This document shows positions 43,088 through 53,551 of a DNA stretch of 64,000 nt, one piece after another. Each line of letters starts with the position of its first letter. Within the stretch, counting starts at the first letter, position 1. The stretch spans positions 57,464-121,463 of the forward strand of contig NZ_JAFQQZ010000021.1 of assembly GCF_017410345.1 (NCBI RefSeq). Direction: 5' to 3'. Below the pieces are notes generated by a model. The model worked only from the letters and a program-made list of their open reading frames with translations, had not been told where the DNA came from and made no database searches. Made by a program: the position numbers and the translations under genes. This stretch comes from Methanobrevibacter sp. (GTDB taxonomy: Archaea; Methanobacteriota; Methanobacteria; Methanobacteriales; Methanobacteriaceae).

Positions 43088-44104
43088 ATGGTAAGTGTAG
43101 CAATTGTAGGTGGAAGCGGATATACTGGAGGAGAACTGATCAGATTACTTTCAGCTCACCCGGAAGTTGAAATAGTGGACATTACCTCAAGACAGTTTGA
43201 AGGAACTCCAGTCCACAAGGTCCATCCACATATCAGAGGAACCGATTTGGTATTCAGAAACAAGAAGCCAAGCGAATTGGATGCAGACATTATCTTTACA
43301 GCAACTCCACATGGAGCCTCAATGAAAATCGTTCCGGATTTGCTTGAAACCGGAGCTAAAGTCATTGACTTAAGTGGGGACTACAGATTCAATGACATTG
43401 ACGTTTATGAGAAATGGTATGGAATTGAACATACCTCTGACTTGAAAGGAGTTTTCGGACTTCCTGAAATCCACAGAGAGGAAATCAAGGATGCAACCTT
43501 GCTTGCAAACCCAGGATGCTTTGTAACAGGAGCAATTCTTTCAGGATACCCATTGTCAAAGGCAAAGCTTGCAGACAGAATGATTTTCGATTCCAAGACT
43601 GGAGTAAGCGGTGCTGGAGTAAACCCAACCACTTCAACCCATTATCCAAACATTGGGGACAATGTGAACCCATATAAGGTAACCCAACATAGGCATATGC
43701 CGGAGATTCAACAGGAATTAGGTGCATTTTCAGATGTCAAGGTTTCCTTTACACCTCATTTAGTGCCTGTAATCAGAGGAATACTTACCACCAACCACTG
43801 TTTCCTAGTTGATGGAGCAGATGTGACAAGTGAAGAGGTATTGGATATCTACAAGGAAACCTATAAAGGTGAACCATTCATTCAAATATTGGAAGATGGT
43901 GAAATTCCACGCTTAAGCAGCGTAAGGGGATCAAATTATGCTCAAATCGGCTGCTTCGAAATCGATGAAACCGGCAGATTGGTCATCATTTCAGCCATTG
44001 ACAACTTGGTTAAAGGAGCATCAGGCCAGGCCATCCATAACATGAACATCATGTGCGGATTTGATGAAAAAACCGGTTTGGACTTCTTTGGAATGCACCC
44101 ATAA
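43088..44104 (+). CDS. argC: N-acetyl-gamma-glutamyl-phosphate reductase (ArgC)
   Basis: ArgC reduces N-acetylglutamyl phosphate with NADPH in arginine synthesis. The 338-residue protein has the nucleotide loop [15 protein letters not shown], the catalytic cysteine Cys144 (NPGCFVTG) and the [16 protein letters not shown] region. The end ([17 protein letters not shown]) is conserved in all ArgC proteins. AAGGTG precedes the ATG. The type with [12 protein letters not shown] is the common archaeal/bacterial one. Confidence 0.93.
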   Translation: MVSVAIVGGSGYTGGELIRLLSAHPEVEIVDITSRQFEGTPVHKVHPHIRGTDLVFRNKKPSELDADIIFTATPHGASMKIVPDLLETGAKVIDLSGDYRFNDIDVYEKWYGIEHTSDLKGVFGLPEIHREEIKDATLLANPGCFVTGAILSGYPLSKAKLADRMIFDSKTGVSGAGVNPTTSTHYPNIGDNVNPYKVTQHRHMPEIQQELGAFSDVKVSFTPHLVPVIRGILTTNHCFLVDGADVTSEEVLDIYKETYKGEPFIQILEDGEIPRLSSVRGSNYAQIGCFEIDETGRLVIISAIDNLVKGASGQAIHNMNIMCGFDEKTGLDFFGMHP

Positions 44105-44222
44105 TTTAAAAAAAAATAATAATTAAATCTATCAAAATATTTAAATAACTAAAAGCCTAACATTTTAGCTAAGCAAATATTTAAATAGATTATTCTTTAT
44201 AAAATAGTTCAAGGGGAAAACC

Positions 44223-44711
44223 ATGGAAAGGATAATATTATACTATTCAGAAGGAGGAAAGACAAAGGTAGTTGCAGAAACACTTGCACTTAATCTAAGA
44301 TGCGATATCTGTCAAATCAAGGACTTGAAGAGACGTGACGGAATCGTGAATAGATTGAGTTCAGCTGTTGATGCATTTAGAGAAACCAAAACAGAAATCT
44401 ATCCTCCGACTCTTGATCTTGAAGAATATGATACTATTTACATAGGCACTCCTACTTGGGCAAACAATCCTACCCCTGCTATAATTACACTGATTGACAG
44501 ATGCGACTTGCGAGGAAAGGATATTGTACTCTTCACCACCAGTAATAGCTCTGAAGGAGAAACCACCTTGGGAAAAATGGAAATGAAGGTAAGGGCAAGA
44601 GGTGCAAGGGTAGTCCAGCAATTCAATCTAAAAGTCAAGGACAAAAGTCCTAAACAACTCCAAAGGGATACTAATAGCCTATTTGTAACATTGGATTTAG
44701 ACTTATACTGA
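44223..44711 (+). CDS. Flavodoxin-like protein
   Basis: This 162-residue protein has a flavodoxin fold. The phosphate loop is YYSEGGKTKVVAETLA, and the FMN-stacking loops are IGTPTWANNPTPAI and TTSNSSEGETTLGK. Methanogen flavodoxins of this size carry electrons between Fe-S enzymes. The partner cannot be told. AAGGGGA precedes the ATG. Confidence 0.85.
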   Translation: MERIILYYSEGGKTKVVAETLALNLRCDICQIKDLKRRDGIVNRLSSAVDAFRETKTEIYPPTLDLEEYDTIYIGTPTWANNPTPAIITLIDRCDLRGKDIVLFTTSNSSEGETTLGKMEMKVRARGARVVQQFNLKVKDKSPKQLQRDTNSLFVTLDLDLY

Positions 44712-44955
44712 ATCCATTCTTTTTTTACTTTTTACATCATAAACTTTTTTAATATATTCAACACTATTTTTAATATTTTTAACAATTTTAAATCAATTTT
44801 TCATTTTCAATCCAATATTGAAATGTTAATTAAGCAAACTATTTAATACTATAAATTAGAAAATTATTAATGTATAATTTTAATATAATGATTAATTCTA
44901 ATTTTTATATTATTATCACATATTAAAAAACTAGTTTAATAGGTGCAAAAGAAAA

Positions 44956-46104
44956 ATGTTAGAGAAAATGATGGAAAACCACAAGATCCTCATTGCAATC
45001 CCTATTATTCTTGCACTTTTATCATTGGTTCTTATAGGCTTCAATGGCCTGGAACAAGGCGTTGACTTAAAGGGAGGTTCAATAGCTGAATTGAAACTAA
45101 TCGGTTCTGTCACTCCTAGCGAACTGGAAGACACCCTTGATGCAAAACTGGACACCAACAATATAAAAGTGACAAATAATGGAAACAATAAGGTTACTGT
45201 GGAACTGGAAAACAATATCAATTCAAGTACATTTACAAGCGCCATAAATGGAAAGGCAAAGGTCATCAGCTATAATGAAATCGGTCCTGTCTTAAGTGAA
45301 GAGGCAATGGAACAAATCTATATCGCTATGATTTTTGCATTCCTGTTCATGGCAATTACCGTGTTTATTGTATTTAGAGAACCTGTGCCATCTGTAGCAA
45401 TCATCCTTGCAGCATTGTGTGATATACTCATTGCTCTTGGTGGAATGTCAATATTCAAGATTCCACTGTCAATAGCATCTGTAGGTGCATTATTAATGCT
45501 TATTGGGTACAGTGTGGATACAGATATTCTTCTTACCACAAGACTTTTGAAAAGAAGAGAAGGAACTGTTGAAAGCAGAGCTAAAAACGCTATGTATACC
45601 GGTTTGACCATGTCATTTGCTGCAATAGCTGCAATGGCAATTCTGTTCATAGTCACCAAGCTTATCATGCCGGAAGCAACTACATTAAGCAATATTTCTG
45701 CAGTACTGGTAATCGGATTGATTGGAGACATTCTTTCAACTTGGCTGATGAACTTGGGAATTCTTAAGACCTACATCGATTGGAGACAAGGCAAAAAGCA
45801 AGAAAAGTATAATGTAGGTTCATCATCATCCAAATCTTCAAAATCTTCAAAAGGAGAAAAATCTTCAGATGAGAAAAAATCCAAATTAGGTCTTAAAGAC
45901 AAACTCAAGAAGAGAGCGGAAGTTGAAGATGATGAAGTGATGAACAAGATTCAGGAAGAGCTTGAAAAAATAGACAATATGGAAGAATCCGAAGCAATGG
46001 ATATTCCAAAGGAATCTTCAAGCAAAAAGTCCAAGAAGCAAAAATCCGGTAAGAAAGGCAATAAGCGTAAAGCTAAAAAGCAAAAAGGAAAAGGAGGGAA
46101 ATAA
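44956..46104 (+). CDS. secF: SecF protein-export subunit with long basic tail
   Basis: SecF forms, with SecD, an export-assisting complex in the membrane. The 382-residue protein has the first membrane segment at about 10-30, the small periplasmic domain, GLEQGVDLKGGS, and the five C-terminal membrane segments with YSVDTDILLTTRLLKRR and AMYTGLTMSFAAIAAM. After the last segment (IDWRQGKKQEK, about residue 280) a tail of some 100 residues follows. It is rich in Lys, Ser and Glu (SSSSKSSKSSKGEKSSDEKK). Order secF then secD is the archaeal one. AGGTG lies upstream. Confidence 0.9.
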   Translation: MLEKMMENHKILIAIPIILALLSLVLIGFNGLEQGVDLKGGSIAELKLIGSVTPSELEDTLDAKLDTNNIKVTNNGNNKVTVELENNINSSTFTSAINGKAKVISYNEIGPVLSEEAMEQIYIAMIFAFLFMAITVFIVFREPVPSVAIILAALCDILIALGGMSIFKIPLSIASVGALLMLIGYSVDTDILLTTRLLKRREGTVESRAKNAMYTGLTMSFAAIAAMAILFIVTKLIMPEATTLSNISAVLVIGLIGDILSTWLMNLGILKTYIDWRQGKKQEKYNVGSSSSKSSKSSKGEKSSDEKKSKLGLKDKLKKRAEVEDDEVMNKIQEELEKIDNMEESEAMDIPKESSSKKSKKQKSGKKGNKRKAKKQKGKGGK

Positions 46105-46106
46105 TT

Positions 46107-47330
46107 ATGGCAAGTGATTTATCAAAATTCTTTAAAGATAGACAAGTAATTATCCTCTTAGTATTCCTCATAATCAGTATCTTAAGCATTAGCTTCCTTG
46201 GAGTTGAACAGGGACTAGACTTGAAAGGTGGATCTTCCATTCAACTGCAACTGGAACATCCTGTCAATGACAGTACAATGAAGATTGTAACTTCCGTTTT
46301 GGATAAGAGGCTTAACCTTTACGGTGTAAGCGATGTAAAGGTAAGGTCAAGCGGAGACCAGATGGTCATAGTTGAAATGGCTGGAAAGACACCTGAAGAG
46401 GTGGAGCGACTGATTGGAAATCCTGGTATCTTTGAAGCCAAGATAGACAACGTGACCGTTCTTACAGGTAGTGATGTCGCTTCTGTTGAAGCACCGGTTG
46501 TTGGAGAATCCGGAGAATGGCATGTGCCTTTCACACTGACAACAGAAGGGGCAAAGAACTTTGCAGAGCTTGCCAAGGGAAAAGGCGGACATGAAGTTGT
46601 AATGTATCTGGATGGAAAGCAGATTGATGAGCATCCTCCACAACTTTCTGAAGGTCTCGCAAGTGGAGAACCTGTGGCTGAAGTTGAAGTGACAGGAAGC
46701 GCAGCTGACGTTGAAACCGCAAAAGAGGAATCCAATACAGTATTTACTGTATTGAAAACCGGGTCATTGCCTGTGAAGATTCATACAATCGGTTCCAATA
46801 CAGTTTCACCTGAATTAGGTCAACAGTTTGCACAAGGTGCCTTGATTGCAGGACTCCTTGCAATACTCGGTATTGCATTAGTTGTATACATCAGATACAG
46901 AAGGGCATTCCTAGCAATTCCAATATTGATTACAACAATTTCTGAGATAATAATTATCTTAGGAGTGGCTTCAATTATCCATTGGAATATAGACCTTGCG
47001 GCAATTGCCGGTTTGATTGCATCTGTAGGTACTGGGGTGGACGACCAGATCATCATTACAGATGAGGTATTGCACCACGATGATGAAAACACAAGACACA
47101 GAAGAACCAGAACCCAAATGAATGTAAAGAATGCATTGTTCATTATCTTCGCATCTGCAGGAACATTGATTGCAGCAATGCTCCCACTTGCATACGTTGG
47201 ATTTGCAAGAGGAAGCAGCGGTATCGGTACCATCGCAGGTTTCGCATTCACTACAATCATAGGGGTATTGATTGGTGTATTCATCACAAGACCGGCTTAT
47301 GCTAAATTCATTGAAATATTCCTAAAATAA
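46107..47330 (+). CDS. secD: SecD protein-export subunit
   Basis: SecD is the partner of SecF, 2 bp after its stop, so they are translationally linked. The 407-residue protein has one N-terminal membrane segment, GVEQGLDLKGGSSIQLQLE, the periplasmic region with DVKVRSSGDQMVIVEMAG, and five C-terminal membrane segments containing SVGTGVDDQIIITDEVLHH and AMLPLAYVGFARGSSGIGTIAGFA. Length is short compared with bacterial SecD, as usual in archaea. AAGGAGGGA precedes the ATG. A terminator hairpin follows. Confidence 0.92.
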   Translation: MASDLSKFFKDRQVIILLVFLIISILSISFLGVEQGLDLKGGSSIQLQLEHPVNDSTMKIVTSVLDKRLNLYGVSDVKVRSSGDQMVIVEMAGKTPEEVERLIGNPGIFEAKIDNVTVLTGSDVASVEAPVVGESGEWHVPFTLTTEGAKNFAELAKGKGGHEVVMYLDGKQIDEHPPQLSEGLASGEPVAEVEVTGSAADVETAKEESNTVFTVLKTGSLPVKIHTIGSNTVSPELGQQFAQGALIAGLLAILGIALVVYIRYRRAFLAIPILITTISEIIIILGVASIIHWNIDLAAIAGLIASVGTGVDDQIIITDEVLHHDDENTRHRRTRTQMNVKNALFIIFASAGTLIAAMLPLAYVGFARGSSGIGTIAGFAFTTIIGVLIGVFITRPAYAKFIEIFLK

Positions 47331-47344
47331 GATTAAAGTATAGA

Positions 47345-47386
47345 GAATAAGTGCTGGAAGCAGTGCTTATTCCAATAATTTTTTTG
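47345..47386 (+). terminator. Terminator of the secF-secD operon
   Basis: GAATAAG (47345-47351) pairs with CTTATTC (47366-47372), with an additional TGCT/AGCA pairing inside. AATAATTTTTTTG follows. It lies about 15 bp after the secD stop. Confidence 0.65.
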
Positions 47387-47521
47387 AAATGAAATATAAC
47401 AATTGTTAATTTTATATATTATAAAAAACTAATAAAATCATGAAGGGATAAATAATTAATTATTAAAGACAAAAATAATAATTAATTTAAAAAAAACAAA
47501 TCAAAAAAAAGGAGAGAAAAA

Positions 47522-48763
47522 ATGGTTGTAATAATAGGTTCCGGTGCTGGAGGATCAATAATTGCCATGGAACTTGCAAAGGCAAAGATTCCAGTGACAA
47601 TTTTGGAAAGGGGACCATACATAAAAAGCAAGGACTCATATGAATATTATGACATGAAATACTACGATAAGCGCTTGAAGAATACAAACAGTCTCGACTT
47701 ATTGAAGACCACTTGTATTGGAGGGTCAACAATCGTAGCTGCAGGAAACGGAGTAAGAATCCTTGAAGATGAATTCAAGGATCTTGGAATAGACATATCC
47801 GATGAATATGACAAGGTGGAGGAATTGCTTGGAGTTCATCAGATGGATGATGACCACATTGGAAAGGGAACACAACTCTTCATAGACTCTGCAAATGAAT
47901 TGGGATTCGATGCAATAAGAATGCCTAAGTTCATGAGAGATGAAGACTGCAAGCCTTGCGGCAAATGTTCATTCGGCTGTCCAAGAGATGCGAAATGGAG
48001 CGGAAAGGACTTTATTGACATTGCAGTGGAAAACGGTGCAGAGCTGATTACCGAAGCGGAAGTGACCAAAGTAATCTTTTCTGATAAGAAAATCACTGGC
48101 GTGGAATACATTAAGGACAATGCAAAAGAAACTATTGACTCAGACCTTGTAATTCTATGTGCAGGAGCAGTTGATTCAGCGGTAATCCTTCAAAAATCAG
48201 GAATTGATGCAGGAAACAAGCTGTTCTTTGACCCATTTGTAAGTGTTGGAGGAGTCTTGAAAGACATAGGATATAATTCAGAGGTTCAGATGAATGGGCT
48301 TGCCATAGGAAAGGAATACATCCTGGCACCTCACTTCTCATCATTTATTGCCAAATACCTAAAGGAATCAAACCCAGATGTTGAAGATAAGGATATCCTA
48401 AGCATAATGGTTAAGGTTGAGGATGATATGGTGGGAAGCGTTGACGCAGATGGAAATGTGTTCAAGTTCAATACAATCGATGACATCAGAAGGCTGGCTC
48501 AGGGATGTGCTGCAGCAGGTTCAATACTTGAGAAGGCAGGAGTCGATCCAACTACCATGACTTCAACAATATTCAGGGGAGCCCACCCTGGAGGAACCGC
48601 AGCAATCGGAGATGTGGTTGACAAGAACCTAAAAACAGAAATCGATGGATTGTATGTTGGAGATGCAAGCGTAATTCCAATGTCTCCTGGAAAGCCACCA
48701 ATATTATTAATTTTAGCATTGGCCTTAAGATTGGCCAATCATTTGATTGAAGAAGTTATTTAA
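47522..48763 (+). CDS. GMC-type FAD oxidoreductase with Fe-S-like cysteine motif
   Basis: This 413-residue flavoprotein begins with the FAD-binding IIGSGAGGSIIAMELAKAKIPVTILERG. It has TTCIGGSTIVAAGNGVRI and the C-terminal GGTAAIGDVVD...GLYVGDASVIP, which are GMC-family features. In the middle, CKPCGKCSFGCPRDAKWS (Cys143, Cys146, Cys149, Cys153) resembles a ferredoxin cluster site, so it may pass electrons to a [4Fe-4S] centre. The electron partner and substrate are unknown. GGAGAGA precedes the ATG. Its stop codon lies in a hairpin. Confidence 0.82.
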   Translation: MVVIIGSGAGGSIIAMELAKAKIPVTILERGPYIKSKDSYEYYDMKYYDKRLKNTNSLDLLKTTCIGGSTIVAAGNGVRILEDEFKDLGIDISDEYDKVEELLGVHQMDDDHIGKGTQLFIDSANELGFDAIRMPKFMRDEDCKPCGKCSFGCPRDAKWSGKDFIDIAVENGAELITEAEVTKVIFSDKKITGVEYIKDNAKETIDSDLVILCAGAVDSAVILQKSGIDAGNKLFFDPFVSVGGVLKDIGYNSEVQMNGLAIGKEYILAPHFSSFIAKYLKESNPDVEDKDILSIMVKVEDDMVGSVDADGNVFKFNTIDDIRRLAQGCAAAGSILEKAGVDPTTMTSTIFRGAHPGGTAAIGDVVDKNLKTEIDGLYVGDASVIPMSPGKPPILLILALALRLANHLIEEVI

Positions 48764-48769
48764 CTTCTT
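48750..48769 (+). terminator. Terminator overlapping the GMC gene stop
   Basis: AAGAAGTTA (48750-48758) pairs with TAACTTCTT (48761-48769), enclosing the stop codon. TAATTACTTTTTTT follows. Confidence 0.65.
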
Positions 48770-48830
48770 TAATTACTTTTTTTAAAAACAGAATAGATTT
48801 AAATTTTCTAGAAAATAGGTTTATATTAAT

Positions 48831-49259
48831 TTAACCCATATTAATTAAAAATAAGCCTGCACAGCATATTAAGATACCAGCTACTTGTTTTATAGTGATA
48901 TTTTCACCATACAATATGGCACCAACAAATATCAATGCAATAGCTAAACAGATATTTGCTACAAGTGCTCCAGAACTGACTTTCCAGCCTGCCCTATACA
49001 TGAAAATATAACCTAATTCCAAGCCGACAATGGCTATGCCCAAGACAATTGAAGTCCAGTTTACCTTGGACAATTCAATAATGGCATTCTCCGGCTTGAC
49101 TAAGAATAAAAATATAATTCCTGTCAAAATTGCTGCAGTTAAATAAGTAAGCATCAATGTGCCAAAGGCATTTACATTTGATGGAGTTGATTTAGTGCAG
49201 ATATTATAAAAGGTATTTGACAAGACAACAAGCAGCACCGGCCAAAACATTTCCCACAT
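48831..49259 (-). CDS. Small EamA/DMT-type membrane transporter
   Basis: This 142-residue protein has four to five hydrophobic segments, as in a half-size member of the drug/metabolite transporter superfamily. Motifs are SNTFYNICTKSTPS at the N terminus, ELGYIFMYRAGWKVSSGALVANICLAIAL in the middle and QVAGILICCAGLFLI at the end. Short members act as dimers. The substrate is unknown. The ATG follows CAGGTGTTTTT. Confidence 0.75.
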   Translation of the reverse strand: MWEMFWPVLLVVLSNTFYNICTKSTPSNVNAFGTLMLTYLTAAILTGIIFLFLVKPENAIIELSKVNWTSIVLGIAIVGLELGYIFMYRAGWKVSSGALVANICLAIALIFVGAILYGENITIKQVAGILICCAGLFLINMG

Positions 49260-49327
49260 AAAAACACCTGAAAAATAGATTAAAATAATTTATTATAATA
49301 GTTTAAAAAATATAAAAAGTATGAAGA

Positions 49328-49789
49328 TCATTCAAACTGATTATAAATCTCATCCGCTTGAACCAATCTTTCACAGTAATGGCATCTTACTGTAATCGGA
49401 TCCTCTTCAACAAGATAGAACTTGCTTTCAATCGGCTCATCAGTATTTGAAATGCACTTAGGATTGGTACATTTTACGATTCCATTCAATTCCTTTACCA
49501 ATTTCACCTGCTGCTTGGAAACAATGTCATAGTCCCTTATGATGTTTATGGTGGCATCAGGAGCTATCAATGCAATCTTATCGATTTCAGTATGGCCCAA
49601 TTCCCTATTTTCAAACTTTACGATATCCTTATGGCCTAATCTTGAAGAGACATTCATGGCAAGGGTCACACTGCTTCCTTCCTTTGGAAGACCCAATATC
49701 TTCAATACCTGAAGTGCCTTATTGGCTGGAATATGGTCAATCACAGTACCATTCTCAATAGGCTTAACTTTCAATTCATGTTTAGTCAT
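49328..49789 (-). CDS. pyrI: Aspartate carbamoyltransferase regulatory subunit
   Basis: PyrI binds CTP and ATP and sets the activity of aspartate carbamoyltransferase, the first pyrimidine step. The 153-residue protein has the allosteric N-terminal domain ([23 protein letters not shown]) and the zinc domain with four cysteines (CTNPKC and CHYCERLV). The catalytic pyrB is not adjacent. No ribosome binding site is visible before the ATG at 49789. Confidence 0.92.
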   Translation of the reverse strand: MTKHELKVKPIENGTVIDHIPANKALQVLKILGLPKEGSSVTLAMNVSSRLGHKDIVKFENRELGHTEIDKIALIAPDATINIIRDYDIVSKQQVKLVKELNGIVKCTNPKCISNTDEPIESKFYLVEEDPITVRCHYCERLVQADEIYNQFE

Positions 49790-49986
49790 GATTAAATATA
49801 TCTTTAAAATTTTATTTATAATTTATTGTAAATTATAAAAATTTTTAATTAATTAAAAAAATAATAATTTTTTCAAATCCTAAAAAGTCAATATATGAAT
49901 AGTTATATCTATTAAAAACAATAAAATAATAAATGAATAATCTTTATAAAAATATATAAAAAATATAATCAAAAAGGAGTCTTAAA

Positions 49987-51357
49987 ATGGAAGAGCATAT
50001 AGACTTATTTAAACAGATACTGACTAAAATTGAAGACAAGGTTGATTATGCAGACATAAGGGCAGGAAAAGGTAACAATACAAGCATAATCATGAAAGAC
50101 AATCAGATTCAGGAAATCAATACAGGTCTTTCCACTGTTGCTAGAATAAGGGTACTCAATAATGGAGCATGGGGATTCGCTTCAACAAACGATTTCTCCA
50201 AATTGGAAGAGATAAGTGAAAAGGCCATCAAGATATCAAACTCACTCACAGGTGACATTGAACTTGCAGAATGTGAAATCGTAGAGGATAAGGTCAAGAC
50301 TGATAGGAAAATAGCTGTAAGTGATGTTACAATCGAAGATAAAAAGGAACTGATACAGGAAGCGAATAAGGCAAGCAATGTCGGAAAGGTGGTCAGCACA
50401 ACCGTCAGCTATTCTGACGGCGAGAGCAAAAGCGCTTTTGTAAGCACTGAAGGAAGCACAATCATCGTAGACAGTTCCAGAGTTGCACTTGCATTGAATG
50501 CAGTAGCTTCAAACGGTGAACTGATCCAATTCAATCACGGAAGCCTAGGCGGAGTGAAAGGATTCGAAGTCTTGCAGGATGCAGACATTGAATCCTTTGG
50601 AAGAAAGATTGGCGAAAAGGCAACTGAACTCTTGGATGCAAAGCCTGCCCCTTCCGGAAGATTCCCAATTGTGGCAGACAACAACCTGACTGGAGTGTTC
50701 ATTCACGAAGCTGTAGGCCATGCTGTAGAGGCAGACCTGGTCTTGCAGGATGATTCAATATTGCATGATCAAATGAACAAGAAGATAGGTAGTGATATTG
50801 TAAACATATATGACGATTCAAGCTATAAGGACGGTTTCGGATATTATCCTTATGATGTTGAAGGAGTAAAGACCAGAAAGAACCAGCTTGTCAAAAATGG
50901 AGAGCTTGTTTCATTCCTCACTTCAAGGGAAAGTGCAGGCAAGCTAAACATTCCACTTACAGGAAATGCAAGGTCATCAATCAGCGACCAGCCTATTGTA
51001 AGAATGAGCAACACCTTCCTTGAACCAGGTGACTTAAGCTTTGAAGAGCTCATTGAAGACATCAAGGATGGAATCTATCTTAAGGGTTCAAGAGGCGGCC
51101 AAGTTGATACAGGTAAGGGAATTTTCCAATTCAATGCATCTGAAGCATACAAGATTGAAAACGGTGAACTGAAAGATCACTTCAGGGATGTTTCATTATC
51201 AGGAAATATTCTTGAAACACTTAACGGTGTTGATGGAATAGGTTCCGACTTCAAGCTCAGTGTCGGTTACTGTGGAAAAGGTGGACAGACTGCACCAGTC
51301 GGTGATGGTGGTCCACACACCAGAATATTGAATGCAATGGTAGGTGGAAGCAGCTAA
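49987..51357 (+). CDS. tldD: TldD metalloprotease
   Basis: TldD is the zinc-bearing half of the TldD/TldE protease, which cleaves peptides such as microcin precursors and unfolded chains. The 456-residue protein has the zinc motif HEAVGH (His240, Glu241, His245) in FIHEAVGHAVEADL, and RGGQVDTGKGIFQFNASEAY near the end. No TldE (PmbA) gene is beside it in this window. GGAGTC precedes the ATG. Confidence 0.9.
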   Translation: MEEHIDLFKQILTKIEDKVDYADIRAGKGNNTSIIMKDNQIQEINTGLSTVARIRVLNNGAWGFASTNDFSKLEEISEKAIKISNSLTGDIELAECEIVEDKVKTDRKIAVSDVTIEDKKELIQEANKASNVGKVVSTTVSYSDGESKSAFVSTEGSTIIVDSSRVALALNAVASNGELIQFNHGSLGGVKGFEVLQDADIESFGRKIGEKATELLDAKPAPSGRFPIVADNNLTGVFIHEAVGHAVEADLVLQDDSILHDQMNKKIGSDIVNIYDDSSYKDGFGYYPYDVEGVKTRKNQLVKNGELVSFLTSRESAGKLNIPLTGNARSSISDQPIVRMSNTFLEPGDLSFEELIEDIKDGIYLKGSRGGQVDTGKGIFQFNASEAYKIENGELKDHFRDVSLSGNILETLNGVDGIGSDFKLSVGYCGKGGQTAPVGDGGPHTRILNAMVGGSS

Positions 51358-51656
51358 ATTTAGAAAAAATATCATGAAAAATTTGCTAAAATTACTATCT
51401 ACTATTTACTGAAAATCAAATTAATTATTTTATTATAATTTTTTTATAACTATTAATTTAATTGAAGCTAGAATTAAAATAAACGATTCATAATATATAG
51501 TAAACAAATTGATAAAAAGATATGTAGATGAAGTGGTTGAAAAATGATATTTTAAACGAAAATGAAATATTTCTTGAGAAAAATTCTTAAAAATTTTGAA
51601 AAAAAATAAAAATTATAAAATTAAAAAATTCTTAAAAAAATTTGAAGGTGAAAAAT

Positions 51657-52214
51657 ATGTTGAATGAAAATGATGGAAAATATTTACTTGACCTTGCAAG
51701 AAATGCTATTGAAACATATGTGAAAGAAAACAGAAAAATTGACACACCTTCAGATTGTCCTGACTATATGTATGAGGAACTTGGTGTTTTTGTAACACTA
51801 AACAAGCACAATAATCTTAGGGGATGCATAGGTTACCCTGAACCAATCTATCCACTTCTTGATGCAGTTATCGATTCAGCGATTTCTGCAGCTATTCGAG
51901 ATCCACGTTTCCCAAGTGTTGATGAAAGCGAATTGGATTCCCTTGAATATGAAATTACTGTCTTAACAAAACCTGCACTCATTGAAGTTGAAAAGCCAAT
52001 TGACTATTTGGACAATATCATTATTGGTGAGGATGGGCTGATTGTAGAGAGAGGTTTCTATAGGGGACTGTTACTGCCACAGGTGGCTCCTGAACACAAT
52101 ATGGATAAGGAGGAATTCCTATCACACACTTGCATGAAGGCAGGACTCAGACCAGATGCATGGCTAGATGAAAATACAAAAGTATACAAATTCCAAGGGC
52201 AAATATTTAAATAA
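51657..52214 (+). CDS. AMMECR1-domain protein
   Basis: This protein of about 185 residues belongs to the AMMECR1 family conserved in archaea and eukaryotes. It contains the LRGCIGYPEPIYPLLDAVIDSAISAA and EYEITVLTKP segments, then GRRGLLLPQVAPEHN-like RGLLLPQVAPEHNMD and the Cys in HTCMKAGL. Function is not settled; in archaea the gene often lies with MEMO and radical SAM genes (the AmmeMemoRadiSam group), not seen here. The ATG at 51657 has GAAGGTGA upstream; the frame is open five codons earlier. Confidence 0.88.
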   Translation: MLNENDGKYLLDLARNAIETYVKENRKIDTPSDCPDYMYEELGVFVTLNKHNNLRGCIGYPEPIYPLLDAVIDSAISAAIRDPRFPSVDESELDSLEYEITVLTKPALIEVEKPIDYLDNIIIGEDGLIVERGFYRGLLLPQVAPEHNMDKEEFLSHTCMKAGLRPDAWLDENTKVYKFQGQIFK

Positions 52215-52380
52215 AGCCTTTAATAAAAGTATTAACTTAAACAATTAAAAATTAGACTTATAAAGAATTATATTTTACTAAAAATTACTAAAATTATAAA
52301 AATTAAAGAAATAATTAAAATTATTAAATTATTAAAATTATTAAAAAAAATTACTTATTATGATTATACGGTGATAAAAA

Positions 52381-53433
52381 ATGATGTTACCAACTATTCC
52401 AACTCCAGATGAATTATTAGATAAGGGTTTCAGAAGAGGTAAGAAGGCAGCGGATTTGAGAAGGGGAGAAAAGATGCCTAAACACTTGAAGGGCAAACGT
52501 ATCGAAGAGACCAGAGTGATTACCGCTTGCCAAGTAATCAAAGATAGACTTAAAATGATATTGGACCGTACCCCTGAAATCGAAGAGCTTCCTGAATTCT
52601 ATCAGGATTATATTGACATCACTGTAGGTGTGGATGATTTCAAGCAGGCATTAGGTGCGCTTAATTGGGCTTATGGTATCATTACCCAACTCGAAAAGGA
52701 ATATGGTGCAAAGATTAGAAAGTCATCTTCCGAACGTGCAACCGGACTTAGAAAACAGGCTTACGGAAGAATCTCATCAGTTGTGCATAAGATTGAAAAG
52801 GATCTTGACTTCCTGGATTTCGCTAAGCAAAGCTTGAGAAACATGCCTACTGTTGACTTTGATGCGATAAGCATTGTAATTGCAGGTTTTCCAAATGTGG
52901 GAAAATCAACATTGCTCACCCACATTACCGATGCAGAACCTCAAGTGGCTAACTATCCATTCACTACAAAAGGTATTCAAATCGGTCACTTTGAGAAAAA
53001 CTGGAAGCATTACCAAATCATTGACACTCCAGGTCTATTGGATAGACCAATTGGAGACATGAATGACATTGAAATGAATGCTATGGTTGCTCTTGAACAC
53101 TTGGCTGATGCAATACTCTTCATCTTTGACGGATCCGAAACCTGCGGATACCTTCTTGAAAATCAGTACAACCTTCTGGAGGAGATTCAAAACGTATTTG
53201 ATGCTCCTATCATCTACTTGTTCAATAAGATGGACATTGCTGAGTATGATGGAATAAGACATGATTATGTCCAGCAGTACATTGACAAGACTGAGAATCC
53301 TTTGCTTATCTCAGCTGCAGAAGGTGAAGGTATCGAAGAGATTATCAATTTAATTACACAAGTGGAAAAAAGGGAAAGAATTGAAGAGGAAGAAGAAGAC
53401 TTCGATGATGAGAATTATTTCGACTTGACATAA
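52381..53433 (+). CDS. NOG1-like GTPase
   Basis: This 350-residue OBG-family GTPase has an N-terminal helical domain (about 1-160) and a G domain with G1 GFPNVGKS (169-176), G2 region YPFTTKG, G3 DTPGLL and G4 NKMD. NOG1 in eukaryotes is a 60S ribosome assembly GTPase; the archaeal protein is expected to act in large-subunit biogenesis. The tail is a short acidic stretch. GGTGATAAA precedes the ATG. It lies downstream of tldD and the AMMECR1 gene in the same direction. Confidence 0.9.
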   Translation: MMLPTIPTPDELLDKGFRRGKKAADLRRGEKMPKHLKGKRIEETRVITACQVIKDRLKMILDRTPEIEELPEFYQDYIDITVGVDDFKQALGALNWAYGIITQLEKEYGAKIRKSSSERATGLRKQAYGRISSVVHKIEKDLDFLDFAKQSLRNMPTVDFDAISIVIAGFPNVGKSTLLTHITDAEPQVANYPFTTKGIQIGHFEKNWKHYQIIDTPGLLDRPIGDMNDIEMNAMVALEHLADAILFIFDGSETCGYLLENQYNLLEEIQNVFDAPIIYLFNKMDIAEYDGIRHDYVQQYIDKTENPLLISAAEGEGIEEIINLITQVEKRERIEEEEEDFDDENYFDLT

Positions 53434-53551
53434 TCCATCATCCATTTTTCTATTTTTCTACTTTTTCAAAAATTTTATTCTAATTTGTTATTGTGATTAT
53501 TATTTTAATTTATTTATTTTTATTAATTTTATTTCTATAAAAGGTGATTTT

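Noticed and set aside
49987..53433. AmmeMemoRadiSam cluster around the AMMECR1 gene
   Set aside because: The MEMO and radical SAM partners are absent beside it; the neighbours are tldD and a NOG1-like GTPase.
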